A DNA stretch of 64,000 nt from Cupriavidus neocaledonicus. Its GTDB lineage: Bacteria; Pseudomonadota; Gammaproteobacteria; Burkholderiales; Burkholderiaceae. Below, piece after piece: positions 32,241-40,656 of this stretch. The position numbers and the translations under genes were made by a program. The stretch is from positions 209,739-273,738 of the forward strand of contig NZ_AQUR01000103.1 of assembly GCF_000372525.1 (NCBI RefSeq). The letters are read 5' to 3'. The notes under the pieces were generated by a model, which saw only the letters and a program-made list of their open reading frames with translations, did no database searches and was not told the origin of the DNA. Each line of letters begins with the position of its first letter. Positions within the stretch are counted from its first letter, which is position 1.

Positions 32241-34397
32241 TCAGCCGGCCGCGCCCATCGCCGGGTCGGACACGCCGTCCTTGCCGGTTTCGATGCGCCC
32301 GGCAAAGCGGCGCGTAAAGCCGCCTTGCGCGGTGGTGACGGTGAAGTCGTACCAGTTGCCCTGGCGCGCCACCGGCCAGTGCTGCTGCAGCTGCATGCCC
32401 GCCGGCACCTCGTACGTCCACGGGCCGTCGGTGCGGTAGGCGTTGGCCTGGACCGTGAAGGTGCAGGGCGCGCTACCGGTATTGATCAGGTCCACGTACA
32501 CCGCGGCGTTGGCGATGTCATAGCAGACGCGAATTTCCGGCGCGCTGGCGCCGGCCGCGGTCACCGCCGCCACGTCGCCGCGGAAGGCGCGGTGGAAGCC
32601 GTTCGGGCCCAGCACCCACAGGTCGTACTTGCCGCCGTCGGTGGCAAAGACGTCCCAGCTGCCATGCAGCTCCTTGCCGGGCTCGACCATATAACGGCGC
32701 GGCACGCGGTCCAGGTGCAGCCGGTCGTAGACGTGGAACACCGCCGCCGCGGTGCCGGTGTTGCTGAAGAGCAGCCACACCGCGCGCTGGTCGCGGGCGT
32801 CTTCGCGCGCGCTGACGTGCAGTTCATAGGGCAGGGCGCGCGACGGGCGCGTGCCGGGATCCTGTTGCGGCATCTGCTGGCTGCCGGCCGGCGGCAGCGG
32901 CACCTGAGGCAGCACGCCTTGCGCGGTGCGGATGGCGTCGGCGCTGGCCTTGTCGCGGCTCGGCAGTTGCGGCAGTGGGTTGGTGTTGGGACTGACGAAA
33001 TTGAAGGCCGAGGTCAGGTCGCCCGCCACCGCGCGGCGGAAGCCGCTGATATTGGGCTCGGCCACGCCGAAGCGCGCCTCCAGGAAGCGCAGCACCGAGG
33101 TGTGGTCGAACACCTGCGAATTGACCCAGCCGCCGCGGCTCCACGGCGAGACCACGTACATCGGCACGCGCGGGCCGGGGCCGTAGGGACGCTTGTCGAC
33201 GTGGTACTCCGGCCTGAGCTGCTCCGGGTCGAGCGTGGTGGCGCCCGCCAGCGTGTCGCCATCATAGGCCGGCGCGCACGGCGGCGGCAGATGGTCGAAA
33301 TAGCCGTCGTTCTCGTCGAAGTTGATCAGCAGCACGGTCTTGCTCCAGACCGCGGGATTGGCGGTCAGGGCGTCGAGCACCTCCTGCGTGTACCAGGCGC
33401 CCTGCACCGGGCTGGACGGCCCGGGGTGCTCCGAGTACGTCGCCGGCGCCACGATCCACGACACCTGCGGCAGCTTGCCCGCGGCGATGTCGTCGCGCAG
33501 CGCCTGCAGGAAGCCGCCGTCGGGCATGGTGTTGGCCACGCCCTTGAGCAGCGGGCTGACCGCGTCGTCGGCGCTGGTGTACGGCGGATACGGGCTGCCG
33601 TTGGCCTGGTTGCCGCGCGCGGCATTGGCGTCGCGATATTGCTTGAATCCCGCGAGCGGGTTGTCGGTGAAGTTGTCCGGCATGTTCTGGTAGACCTTCC
33701 AGCTCACGCCGGCGGTTTCCAGGCGCTCCGGGTAGGTCTTCCAGGTGTAGGGCGTGTTCGAGCCCGTGAACGAGTCGCCGCTGTTGTCGATCACCGGGCC
33801 GCCGAAGGCGCCGGCCGGATCGTTGGTGCCGGTCCAGTGGAACAGGCGGTTGGGATTGGTGCCGCCATGGAAACTGCAGTGATAGGCGTCGCACAGCGTG
33901 AAGGCATTGGCCAGCGCCACCTGGAAATCCAGCTCGGCTTCGGTGTAGTAGCCCATCGACTGGGTCTGCTTGTAGGTAGGCCACTTGTTCATGCGGCCCA
34001 GGTCCCAGGCGTTCTGCGCGTCCGGATAGGAGTGCGGGGTGCCGCTGACGCGCTGTGCATTGCCGGCGCTGCTGTCCAGGTGGTAGGGCAGCACGGTGCG
34101 GGTGGTGCTGCCGTTGGTATAGGTCTGCTGCCAGACGTTCAGGCCGCCCGCCAGCGGGATCGGGAAGCGGTCGCCGAAGCCGCGCACGCCGCGCAGCGTG
34201 CCGAAGTAGTTATCGAACGAGCGGTTCTCCTGCATCAGGATGACCACGTGCTCGACATCGCGGATGGTCCCGGTGGCGTTATTGGCCGGGATCGCCAGGG
34301 CGCGGCGGATCGACGGCGGGAAGGCCGCCAGCGCGGCGGTGGCGGCGGCGCTGCCGCCGGCAAGCTTGAGGAAGTTGCGTCTGCTTTGGGGATTCAT
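32241..34397 (-). CDS. Phosphocholine-specific phospholipase C (PlcN/PlcH type), Tat-exported
   Basis: The enzyme has 718 residues. A twin-arginine signal (SRRNFLKLAGG, then a hydrophobic stretch) sends the folded enzyme across the inner membrane. The catalytic part belongs to the phosphoesterase family of acid phosphatase AcpA and PlcC. Signs are VVILMQENRSFDNYFGTL, the AYHCSFHGGTNPNR block and NFDENDGYFDHLPPP. Two C-terminal beta-domains (DUF756 type) follow, as in Pseudomonas PlcN and PlcH. It splits phosphatidylcholine or sphingomyelin. A small lipoprotein gene and a phosphodiesterase gene lie upstream on the same strand, which suggests a phosphate-scavenging group. Confidence 0.93.
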   Translation of the reverse strand: MNPQSRRNFLKLAGGSAAATAALAAFPPSIRRALAIPANNATGTIRDVEHVVILMQENRSFDNYFGTLRGVRGFGDRFPIPLAGGLNVWQQTYTNGSTTRTVLPYHLDSSAGNAQRVSGTPHSYPDAQNAWDLGRMNKWPTYKQTQSMGYYTEAELDFQVALANAFTLCDAYHCSFHGGTNPNRLFHWTGTNDPAGAFGGPVIDNSGDSFTGSNTPYTWKTYPERLETAGVSWKVYQNMPDNFTDNPLAGFKQYRDANAARGNQANGSPYPPYTSADDAVSPLLKGVANTMPDGGFLQALRDDIAAGKLPQVSWIVAPATYSEHPGPSSPVQGAWYTQEVLDALTANPAVWSKTVLLINFDENDGYFDHLPPPCAPAYDGDTLAGATTLDPEQLRPEYHVDKRPYGPGPRVPMYVVSPWSRGGWVNSQVFDHTSVLRFLEARFGVAEPNISGFRRAVAGDLTSAFNFVSPNTNPLPQLPSRDKASADAIRTAQGVLPQVPLPPAGSQQMPQQDPGTRPSRALPYELHVSAREDARDQRAVWLLFSNTGTAAAVFHVYDRLHLDRVPRRYMVEPGKELHGSWDVFATDGGKYDLWVLGPNGFHRAFRGDVAAVTAAGASAPEIRVCYDIANAAVYVDLINTGSAPCTFTVQANAYRTDGPWTYEVPAGMQLQQHWPVARQGNWYDFTVTTAQGGFTRRFAGRIETGKDGVSDPAMGAAG

Positions 34398-34445
34398 GGG
34401 ATTCGGTGCCGGATGGTTGCGGGGAGGTAGACGGCCGGGCCGGGT

Positions 34446-34679
34446 TCAGGGCGCGCAGCGCAGCTGCGGCTTGACCGCCGGGGTCTCGCCTGGCTGGTCG
34501 CTGCCGTTCCCCTGTCCGGGATTGCCGCCGGTGCCGGGCGCGCCGGGCGTGGTCGGGGCCGCGGCCGGGACGCCGCTGGTGCCCTCGCCGGAGTCGCCGC
34601 CGCAGCCGGCGAGCGCCGCGCTCAGCAGCACGGCGGCCAGCCAGTGCGGCAGGGCCAGGGTGGAAGGTCGAAAGGTCAT
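34446..34679 (-). CDS. Small lipoprotein, 77 residues
   Basis: The ATG at 34679 has AGGAG upstream. The signal ends in the lipobox LAGC (residues about 23-26). The mature part is a Gly/Pro/Ser/Thr-rich spacer (GTSGVPAAAPTTPGAPGTGG) with a final Cys near the end (LRCAP). No catalytic domain is present. Its place between two secreted phosphoesterase genes suggests it belongs to the same group, but the function is unknown. Confidence 0.75.
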   Translation of the reverse strand: MTFRPSTLALPHWLAAVLLSAALAGCGGDSGEGTSGVPAAAPTTPGAPGTGGNPGQGNGSDQPGETPAVKPQLRCAP

Positions 34680-34778
34680 GGTGTCAATCTCCTGCAGGGG
34701 GATCGGGGTGTGGAGAGGGTCAAGGCCGGCCGGCACCCCGTTCCCCCGGGGGAAACGGGGCGCTGCCGATTCGGGGGG

Positions 34779-36845
34779 TCAGGGATTCAGCGTCGACAGC
34801 GGCTGGCGTGCGCCGGTGATGGCCTTCAGCTCGTCGAGGGTCAGCACGCGCGTCCACATCGCCAGGTCGTTCAGGCCCATCACGCCCTTGAGCGCGCCCG
34901 GGTTGTTGCCGACGTAGTTGTGGGTGGCATCGTCGTTGACGCCCCAGCCGGTGCCGAGGCCGACCAGCTTGGTCACGTCGGTATTGGCGATCGCCTTGTT
35001 CTCGGTCTTCTGCAGGCCCAGCACCGGGTCGACGACGTAGGCGCTGAAGCGCTTCGCCGCCGCGTCCACCGACAGCGCCAGGTAGGCCCACTGGTTGGCC
35101 GACACCTTCATGCCATTGATGTCGTCGCGCTTGCCGCTGCCGCTGCCCAGGTTGAAGCGGATCTCGCAGCTCCCGAACAGGGCGATGGCGATGCCGGCAT
35201 TGCCGCCCGAGATGTAATTCTTGTTCGACAGGATCGGCTCGCCGGTGCCGTTGCCCTGGGTGCAGTCGGTGCGGAACCAGAGGCCGATGGTGAACTGCGG
35301 GCTTTGCGCGATATCGGCCGCGTTGTGCTTGAGCTGGTAGCTGTCGATGCGCGAGTCCAGCTGCAGCGACTGCCGGCCGAAGTTGTCGGCGGCGAGCGTG
35401 CCGCCGTCAAGACTTGCCGCCCACGGGCCCAGCGTGGCCGCGTTCCTCGCGTCGGCGAACGGCTTGCTGTCCAGGCTGAAATACGACGCCAGGCCAGTGA
35501 GCAGCGACGGCATCAGCGTGACGGGTTTGACGTAGTGGATCTGCGCCAGGTACGACACCGGCACGTCGTTGCGCACCAGCGTGTAGTTGAACTGGTACAG
35601 GCCAGTGGGCATGTCGAAGGCCTTGTCGGTGAAGGTCCGCACCTCGGGTCCCAGCGCGGCGATCTGCACGCCGTCACGCAGCACGCGCGTGACGCCGTAA
35701 GCCGGGCTCGGGTTCTGCCAGGTCAGCGTGATGGCGTCGTTGTACTGGCTGATGCCGGCGCCGATGGCGCGCACGCCGGCGCTGGCGGTGGTCAGCGCGG
35801 AGCCGTCGAGGCGCATTGCCGCGGGGTCGGGCGCGACGCCGGCGTGGGCCAGCATGGTCGGCACGATATCGGCCTCGGTCGGCAGCGCGGACAGGTCCGC
35901 CGGGGTGTCGGGGGCCGCGGCGCCGGGCCGGGCCAGCGCGCCGTTCAGCGTCTTGTTGGTGGCGAGGAAGGCTGTACGGTTTTCCACCGTCGGCACGGTG
36001 GTGGTGGCGCCGGTGGCATCCAGGCCGTGGCTGGTGGTGACCAGCACCAGCCAGTCCTCGCCTGGCTGCGCCTGGCGGCGCGCGGCCACGGCGGCCAGCA
36101 GTTCGCCCAGCGCCTGGTCGGTCTCGCCGAGCGCGGTGGCATAGGCGCCGTTGCCGAAGCCGCTGGCTTGCGCGGCCTGCGCCGGGGCGCTGTACTGCGC
36201 GAACACCACGCCATAGCCCGACTGCACCTGGCGCACGGCATTCTGGGTGACGCAGCGGTCGACGCCCGCGCAATCTACCAGCGTATCGAGCACGCCGGTT
36301 TCCTGGTCGGTCTTGAGCAGCACCGGCAGTACCGGCGCACTGACCACGGCGCCTTGCTGCCCGCCGGATTTGCCGGCTGCGCGCAGGTAGTGGAACACGG
36401 TCGGCGCGCGCAGCGCGGTGCTGCCGGTGTCGTCGTCGATGCCGTGGCGGTTGGCCCAGGCGCCGGTCAGCACCGTGGCCCAGCTGGGCGCGTCGAGCGT
36501 GGGCTGGGCGGTGATGGTGCCGGGCATGCCGCCGGTGGCGGTCGGCACCAGGTTCAGGCTGGCCAGGTTGGGCAGCTCGCGCCGCAATACCGCGCCTTGC
36601 ACCTGCGCATACGTGGCGCCGTCGACGCCGACCAGCAGCACGCGCTGGCCACTGGCGCGCTCGGACTCCGGCGCGGGCTTGCTGGGGTTGGTATCGCTGG
36701 GCGTGCCGGACGGCGCGCTGTCATCGCCGCCGCAGCCGGCCAGCGTCGCGGCCAGCATGACCATGACGGTGCCGGCCAGCGCACGGGCGCGCGCCGTCCC
36801 CGACAAGCAGCCCGCCAGCCAGCCCGGTGCAAGGTTCCCTGCCAT
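34779..36845 (-). CDS. Lipoprotein phosphodiesterase (alkaline-phosphatase superfamily) with LamG-like domain
   Basis: The protein has 688 residues. A long signal ends in the lipobox LAGC. The catalytic domain of the nucleotide pyrophosphatase/phosphodiesterase type starts with LLVGVDGATYAQV (metal Asp) and has the nucleophile region PTLDAPSWATVLTGAWANRHGID and later TSHGLDATG. A fibronectin-like linker (about 355-440) leads to a C-terminal concanavalin/LamG-like beta-sandwich (about 460-670: FTIGLWFRTDC, QWAYLALSVDAAAKRFSAYVV, GLNDLAMWTRVLTLDEL). This is an uncommon pairing of hydrolase and carbohydrate- or surface-binding fold. The neighbouring phospholipase C suggests that it releases phosphate from its products. 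Confidence 0.83.
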   Translation of the reverse strand: MAGNLAPGWLAGCLSGTARARALAGTVMVMLAATLAGCGGDDSAPSGTPSDTNPSKPAPESERASGQRVLLVGVDGATYAQVQGAVLRRELPNLASLNLVPTATGGMPGTITAQPTLDAPSWATVLTGAWANRHGIDDDTGSTALRAPTVFHYLRAAGKSGGQQGAVVSAPVLPVLLKTDQETGVLDTLVDCAGVDRCVTQNAVRQVQSGYGVVFAQYSAPAQAAQASGFGNGAYATALGETDQALGELLAAVAARRQAQPGEDWLVLVTTSHGLDATGATTTVPTVENRTAFLATNKTLNGALARPGAAAPDTPADLSALPTEADIVPTMLAHAGVAPDPAAMRLDGSALTTASAGVRAIGAGISQYNDAITLTWQNPSPAYGVTRVLRDGVQIAALGPEVRTFTDKAFDMPTGLYQFNYTLVRNDVPVSYLAQIHYVKPVTLMPSLLTGLASYFSLDSKPFADARNAATLGPWAASLDGGTLAADNFGRQSLQLDSRIDSYQLKHNAADIAQSPQFTIGLWFRTDCTQGNGTGEPILSNKNYISGGNAGIAIALFGSCEIRFNLGSGSGKRDDINGMKVSANQWAYLALSVDAAAKRFSAYVVDPVLGLQKTENKAIANTDVTKLVGLGTGWGVNDDATHNYVGNNPGALKGVMGLNDLAMWTRVLTLDELKAITGARQPLSTLNP

Positions 36846-36945
36846 CGTTCATTCCCCTGTTCGTCTGCGTTGTTGTGCGCCGGCGGCAATGGCCGCGCGG
36901 CGGATTGCGTGTGCCGCAATGCGCTCGCAGAGTAAGAAGCGGGGT

Positions 36946-36961
36946 TGTCACCGTGGTGACA
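36946..36961. promoter_or_regulatory. 16-base palindrome before the phosphodiesterase gene
   Basis: TGTCACC-GT-GGTGACA has perfect 7-base arms and lies 101 bases upstream of the minus-strand start at 36845, between it and the end of the GntR gene. It is a good operator candidate. TGTCA also resembles half of a Pho box, but the inverted layout does not match the direct repeats of PhoB sites. Confidence 0.5.
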
Positions 36962-37022
36962 GCGGAGCAAAGAATGCTGATGGGGCTATTCGGATTCTTG
37001 AGGCGGTGCCGGCCGCCGCAAG

Positions 37023-37748
37023 CTAGTTCTGCGGGGTGGCGCCGGCTTCGGCGCCGGCGCCCGCCTGCATCAACAGCACCGCGTCACGCTTGTCCAGCAG
37101 GTGCTGGCGCAGGATCGCGGCCATGCGCTTGCCGTCGCGGGCTTCCAGTGCCGCCAGCATCTCTTCATGGTCGTGGATGGCGCTGTCCCATTTGGGCTTG
37201 CGGTAGTTGGAGCGAAAGCGCAGCGCCTGCAGCCGCCGGTTCACCGACAGGTAAGTCTGGCGCAGCGCCGCGTTGCGGGCCGCCAGGTTGATGCGGTCGT
37301 GGATCTGGTGGTTCAGGCGGTAATAGCCGGGCAGGTCTTCGTGGGCGCGGCAGGCCAGCATGGCGTAGTGCAGGGCCTTGAGCTCGGCCAGCTCCACCGC
37401 GGTGATGCGCTCGCAAGCCAGTTCGCCGGAAAACGCTTCCAGGTTGCTCAACAGCTCGAAGGTATCGCGGATTTCCGTCGCGGACAGCCGCGCCACGCTG
37501 GCGCCGCGGTTGGGCGAGATCTCGATCAGTCCTTCCGCTGCCAGCACCTTCAGCGCTTCGCGCAGCGGCGTGCGCGAGATGCCCAGGGTCTCGGACAACT
37601 CGCGTTCGTTGAGCTTTCGGCCCGGCTCCAGCGCGCCCTCGATGATCAGCGTGCGCAGGTGGCTGACCACGGTGTCGTGCAGGCGCTGGCGTTCGACCGG
37701 GGGCAGTTCGCGCGGCAGATCTGGGTGGGAATTGGCTTGGATTTGCAT
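37023..37748 (-). CDS. GntR-family (FCD) transcriptional regulator
   Basis: The protein has 241 residues. The winged helix-turn-helix (LRTLIIEGALEPGRKLNERELSETLGISRTPLREALKVLAAEGL) is followed by a helical FCD ligand domain with the metal-site Asp/His pattern (ELLSNLEAFSGELAC, LNHQIHDRINLAARN, HDHEEMLAALEARDG). Such regulators usually answer organic acids or amino-acid breakdown products. It is divergent from a catabolic operon starting at 37940. Its own start codon lies in a long palindrome whose half-site recurs before that operon, so it probably controls both. Confidence 0.93.
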   Translation of the reverse strand: MQIQANSHPDLPRELPPVERQRLHDTVVSHLRTLIIEGALEPGRKLNERELSETLGISRTPLREALKVLAAEGLIEISPNRGASVARLSATEIRDTFELLSNLEAFSGELACERITAVELAELKALHYAMLACRAHEDLPGYYRLNHQIHDRINLAARNAALRQTYLSVNRRLQALRFRSNYRKPKWDSAIHDHEEMLAALEARDGKRMAAILRQHLLDKRDAVLLMQAGAGAEAGATPQN

Positions 37749-37779
37749 TCAATTTGTCCGATGGACGATTTGAATGCAA
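37743..37779. promoter_or_regulatory. Palindromic operator over the gntR start
   Basis: TTGCATTCAA and TTGAATGCAA form perfect 10-base outer arms, and GTCC/GGAC a further inner pair, over 37 bases. The gntR start codon is inside it (37746-37748). This fits autoregulation by a dimeric regulator. Confidence 0.7.
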
Positions 37780-37909
37780 TTTTAGCAGGCGCTTAACATG
37801 AACGCCAGGTCGCTCGTAAACCCTTATCCAGCCGAGATATCACGGGTAAACGCTACGGAAAAAGGTCGTAACAAGCCCTGTTTTTTTGCCGCTCCTTTGA
37901 TAGAGTATT

Positions 37910-37919
37910 TTGCATTCAA
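37910..37919 (+). promoter_or_regulatory. Repeat of the gntR operator half-site before the aminotransferase gene
   Basis: TTGCATTCAA is identical to the left arm of the palindrome at 37743 and lies 20 bases before the aminotransferase start. A shared 10-mer at both ends of the divergent region suggests that one regulator acts on both promoters. Confidence 0.55.
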
Positions 37920-37939
37920 AACTCAAACGAAGGAGCTCC

Positions 37940-39160
37940 ATGCTGAACCTCAACTTTCACCCCGCCGGCCGCCATTTCCTGCAGATCCCGGGGCCGAGCC
38001 CCGTTCCGGACCGCATCCTGCGCGCCATCAGCTATCCGACCATCGACCATCGCGGCCCGGAATTCGGTGCGCTGGGCCTGAAGGTGCTGGACGGGATCAA
38101 GAAGATCTTCAAGACCGAACACCCGGTGGTGATCTATCCGGCCTCGGGCACCGGCGCGTGGGAAGCCGCCTTGTCGAACACGCTGAGTCCCGGCGACACC
38201 GTGCTGATGTTCGAGACCGGCCACTTCGCCACGCTGTGGAAGAAGATGGCCGAGAACCTGGGCATCCGCCCTGAGTTCCTCGGCCTGCCGGGCGTCGAAG
38301 GCTGGCGCAACGGGGTGCAGGCCGACATGATCGAGGCCCGCCTGCGCGCCGATGCCACGCATGCCATCAAGGCCATATGCGTGGTGCACAACGAAACCTC
38401 GACCGGCGTGACCTCCGACATCGCGGCGGTGCGCCGCGCCATCGATGCGGCCGGACACCCGGCGCTGCTGCTGGTCGACACCATCTCCGGGCTGGCCTCC
38501 GCCGACTACCGCCATGACGAGTGGGGCGTCGACGTGACCGTGTCGGGCTCGCAGAAGGGCCTGATGCTGCCGCCGGGCATCAGCTTCAACGCGGTGTCGC
38601 CCAGGGCGATCGAGGCCTCGCGTTCGGCCCGGCTGCCGCGCAGCTTCTGGGGCTGGAACGAGATCATCGAGATGAACCGGACCGGCTACTGGCCCTACAC
38701 CCCCAGCACCAACCTGCTGTACGGGCTGTCGGAAGCGCTCGACATGATCCTGGAGGAAGGGCTGGACAACGTCTTTGCCCGCCACCAGCGCCTGGCCGAG
38801 GCCTGCCGCCGCGCGGTCAGGGCCTGGGGCCTGGAGATCCAGTGCGCGGATCCCGCGGTGTACAGCCCGGTGCTGACCGGCGTGATGATGCCCGACGGCG
38901 TCGATGCGGACGTGGTGCGCCGGCACATCTACGAGCGCTTCAACATGTCGCTGGGCGCCGGGCTGGGCAAGGTCAAGGGCCGCATGTTCCGCATCGGCCA
39001 TCTGGGCGACTGCAACGACCTCACGCTGATGGCCACGCTGGCGGGCTGCGAGATGGGGCTGAAGATCTCCGGCGTGCCGGTTGCCGCCAGCGGCACCGTT
39101 GCCGCCATGGATTACCTCGCCGCGCATACCGTGCCGCTGTCGCTCCAGGCCGCCGCCTGA
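37940..39160 (+). CDS. PLP aminotransferase, serine/alanine/aspartate-glyoxylate type
   Basis: The enzyme has 406 residues and class V fold type I. Family signs are IPGPSPVPDRILRAISYPTIDHRGPEF at the start, YPASGTGAWEAAL, the PLP Asp in LLVDTISGLAS and the Schiff-base Lys in VSGSQKGLMLPPGISF. Relatives transfer amino groups between serine, alanine or aspartate and glyoxylate. AGGAG five bases before the ATG fixes the start at 37940 rather than an upstream TTG. It opens an operon with an MFS transporter, an amidase and further transport and hydratase genes, so it probably deaminates an intermediate of the transported compound. Confidence 0.9.
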   Translation: MLNLNFHPAGRHFLQIPGPSPVPDRILRAISYPTIDHRGPEFGALGLKVLDGIKKIFKTEHPVVIYPASGTGAWEAALSNTLSPGDTVLMFETGHFATLWKKMAENLGIRPEFLGLPGVEGWRNGVQADMIEARLRADATHAIKAICVVHNETSTGVTSDIAAVRRAIDAAGHPALLLVDTISGLASADYRHDEWGVDVTVSGSQKGLMLPPGISFNAVSPRAIEASRSARLPRSFWGWNEIIEMNRTGYWPYTPSTNLLYGLSEALDMILEEGLDNVFARHQRLAEACRRAVRAWGLEIQCADPAVYSPVLTGVMMPDGVDADVVRRHIYERFNMSLGAGLGKVKGRMFRIGHLGDCNDLTLMATLAGCEMGLKISGVPVAASGTVAAMDYLAAHTVPLSLQAAA

Positions 39161-39181
39161 CGCAGCTCTTTCCATCCGTCA

Positions 39182-39207
39182 CCGGGACGGGCGCATGCAC
39201 GTCCCGG
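39182..39207 (+). terminator. Hairpin between aminotransferase and MFS genes
   Basis: CCGGGACG and CGTCCCGG make a perfect 8-base-pair stem with a 10-base loop, 22 bases after the aminotransferase stop. No U-tract follows, so it may only reduce read-through or stabilise the upstream message. Confidence 0.4.
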
Positions 39208-39273
39208 CCGGAAACTGATCGCAACCGATCAGCGCAGCACTGCCGTACCCGACAAAAATACAGAGGAGACGCT

Positions 39274-40578
39274 GTGGATACGACCCTGCAGGCGGGAACA
39301 AGGATCAGGACGTTCGAGGATGCGACCTATCGCAAGGTGAGCTGGAGGCTGGTGCCATTCTTGATGGTGTGCTTCCTGATCGCCTATCTCGATCGTGTCA
39401 ACGTGGGTTTTGCCAAGCTCCAGATGTCGCAGCAACTGGGCTTCAGCGAAACCGTCTATGGGCTGGGCGCCGGGATTTTCTTTATCGGCTACTTCCTGTT
39501 CGAAGTGCCGAGCAACCTGGCATTGCACAAGTTCGGCGCCAAGGTATGGATCGGCCGGATCATGATCACGTGGGGGATACTGTCCGCGGGCTTTGCCTTC
39601 GTCGAGACGCCAGCCCAGTTCTACACGCTGCGATTCCTGCTGGGCCTGGCCGAGGCCGGCTTCACGCCCGGCATCGTGTATTACCTGTCGTGCTGGTATC
39701 CGTCGCACCGGCGCGCCAAGATCATGGCCATCTACTGCATGGGCTCGCCGCTGTCCGGCATCATCGGCAATCCGCTGTCCGGCTTCCTGATGGGCAGCAT
39801 GGCCGGGGTCGGGGGCTGGGGCGGCTGGCAATGGATGTTCATCATCGAGGCGGTGCCGGCAGTGCTGCTGGGTTGCTTCTGCTTCTACTACCTCGACAAC
39901 TCCATCGCCAAGGCCAAGTGGCTGACCAGCGATGAAAAACAGGTGCTCGAACAGGCCAAGGCGGAGGACGTCAAGGCGGCGGACCCGCAGGCGCGCGTCG
40001 GCAAGGTGTTCACCGATCCGCGCGTCTGGCTGATCAGCCTGATCTGCTTCTGCTATGTCACGGGCCAGTACGGCATCACGCTGTGGCTGCCGACCTTCAT
40101 CAAGTCGACTGGCGTTGCCGACCCGCTCCATATCGGCCTGCTGAGCGCGATCCCGTACATGGCCGCCATCGTCGCGATGTATTGCTTCGGCCGTAGCGCC
40201 GACAAGCACCGCGAACGGCGCTGGCACCTGATCATCCCTTGCATGATGGGCGCGATCGGCTTCCTGGCGCTGCCATGGGTGATGCACAACACCGCGCTGT
40301 CGCTGGTGTTCCTGTCGATCGCCGCCGCCGGCATCCTGACCTGCACGCCGCTGTTCTGGTCCCTGCCGACGGCGTTCCTCAGCGGCGCGGCGGCGGCCAC
40401 GGCCATCGCCATGAGCAATTCGATCGGCAACCTGGCCGGCTTTACCAGCGGCTACATGATCGGCTACCTGCGCGACGTGACCCAGAGCGGCAACAGCGCG
40501 TACTACATGATCGCCGGCATGCTGGTCCTCGGGGCCTTCGCGATCTGGACCATTCCCGCCAGGCTGGTCAACCGATAG
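39274..40578 (+). CDS. MFS transporter, anion:cation symporter (ACS) family
   Basis: The product has 434 residues and twelve predicted helices. It starts at GTG, with AGAGGAG six bases before it. The ACS family pattern is clear: YLDRVNVGFAKLQMSQQLGFSE in the first loop, GIFFIGYFLFEVPSNLALHKFGAKVWIGRIMITWG, and LGLAEAGFTPGIVYYLSCWYPSHRRAK. Members carry organic anions such as tartrate, phthalate, glucarate or hydroxyphenylacetate with protons. With the aminotransferase and amidase it probably imports the substrate of the operon. Confidence 0.93.
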   Translation: MDTTLQAGTRIRTFEDATYRKVSWRLVPFLMVCFLIAYLDRVNVGFAKLQMSQQLGFSETVYGLGAGIFFIGYFLFEVPSNLALHKFGAKVWIGRIMITWGILSAGFAFVETPAQFYTLRFLLGLAEAGFTPGIVYYLSCWYPSHRRAKIMAIYCMGSPLSGIIGNPLSGFLMGSMAGVGGWGGWQWMFIIEAVPAVLLGCFCFYYLDNSIAKAKWLTSDEKQVLEQAKAEDVKAADPQARVGKVFTDPRVWLISLICFCYVTGQYGITLWLPTFIKSTGVADPLHIGLLSAIPYMAAIVAMYCFGRSADKHRERRWHLIIPCMMGAIGFLALPWVMHNTALSLVFLSIAAAGILTCTPLFWSLPTAFLSGAAAATAIAMSNSIGNLAGFTSGYMIGYLRDVTQSGNSAYYMIAGMLVLGAFAIWTIPARLVNR

Positions 40579-40656
40579 CAGCGCAAGGCGGGGCGCGGCT
40601 ACCTTGCCGCGTCCCAGCCGCACCCCCACCAACCCTTCGCGCGCCCATGCCGGCGC

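Noticed and set aside
32154..34430. A 758-codon plus-strand frame opposite the phospholipase C gene
   Set aside because: The composition (Arg, Gly, Val and Ala repeats) is that of an antisense shadow, while the minus strand encodes a complete Tat-exported enzyme with catalytic motifs.
36946..36961. Pho box before the phosphodiesterase gene
   Set aside because: TGTCA occurs as an inverted and not a direct repeat, and the 11-base spacing of PhoB sites is absent.
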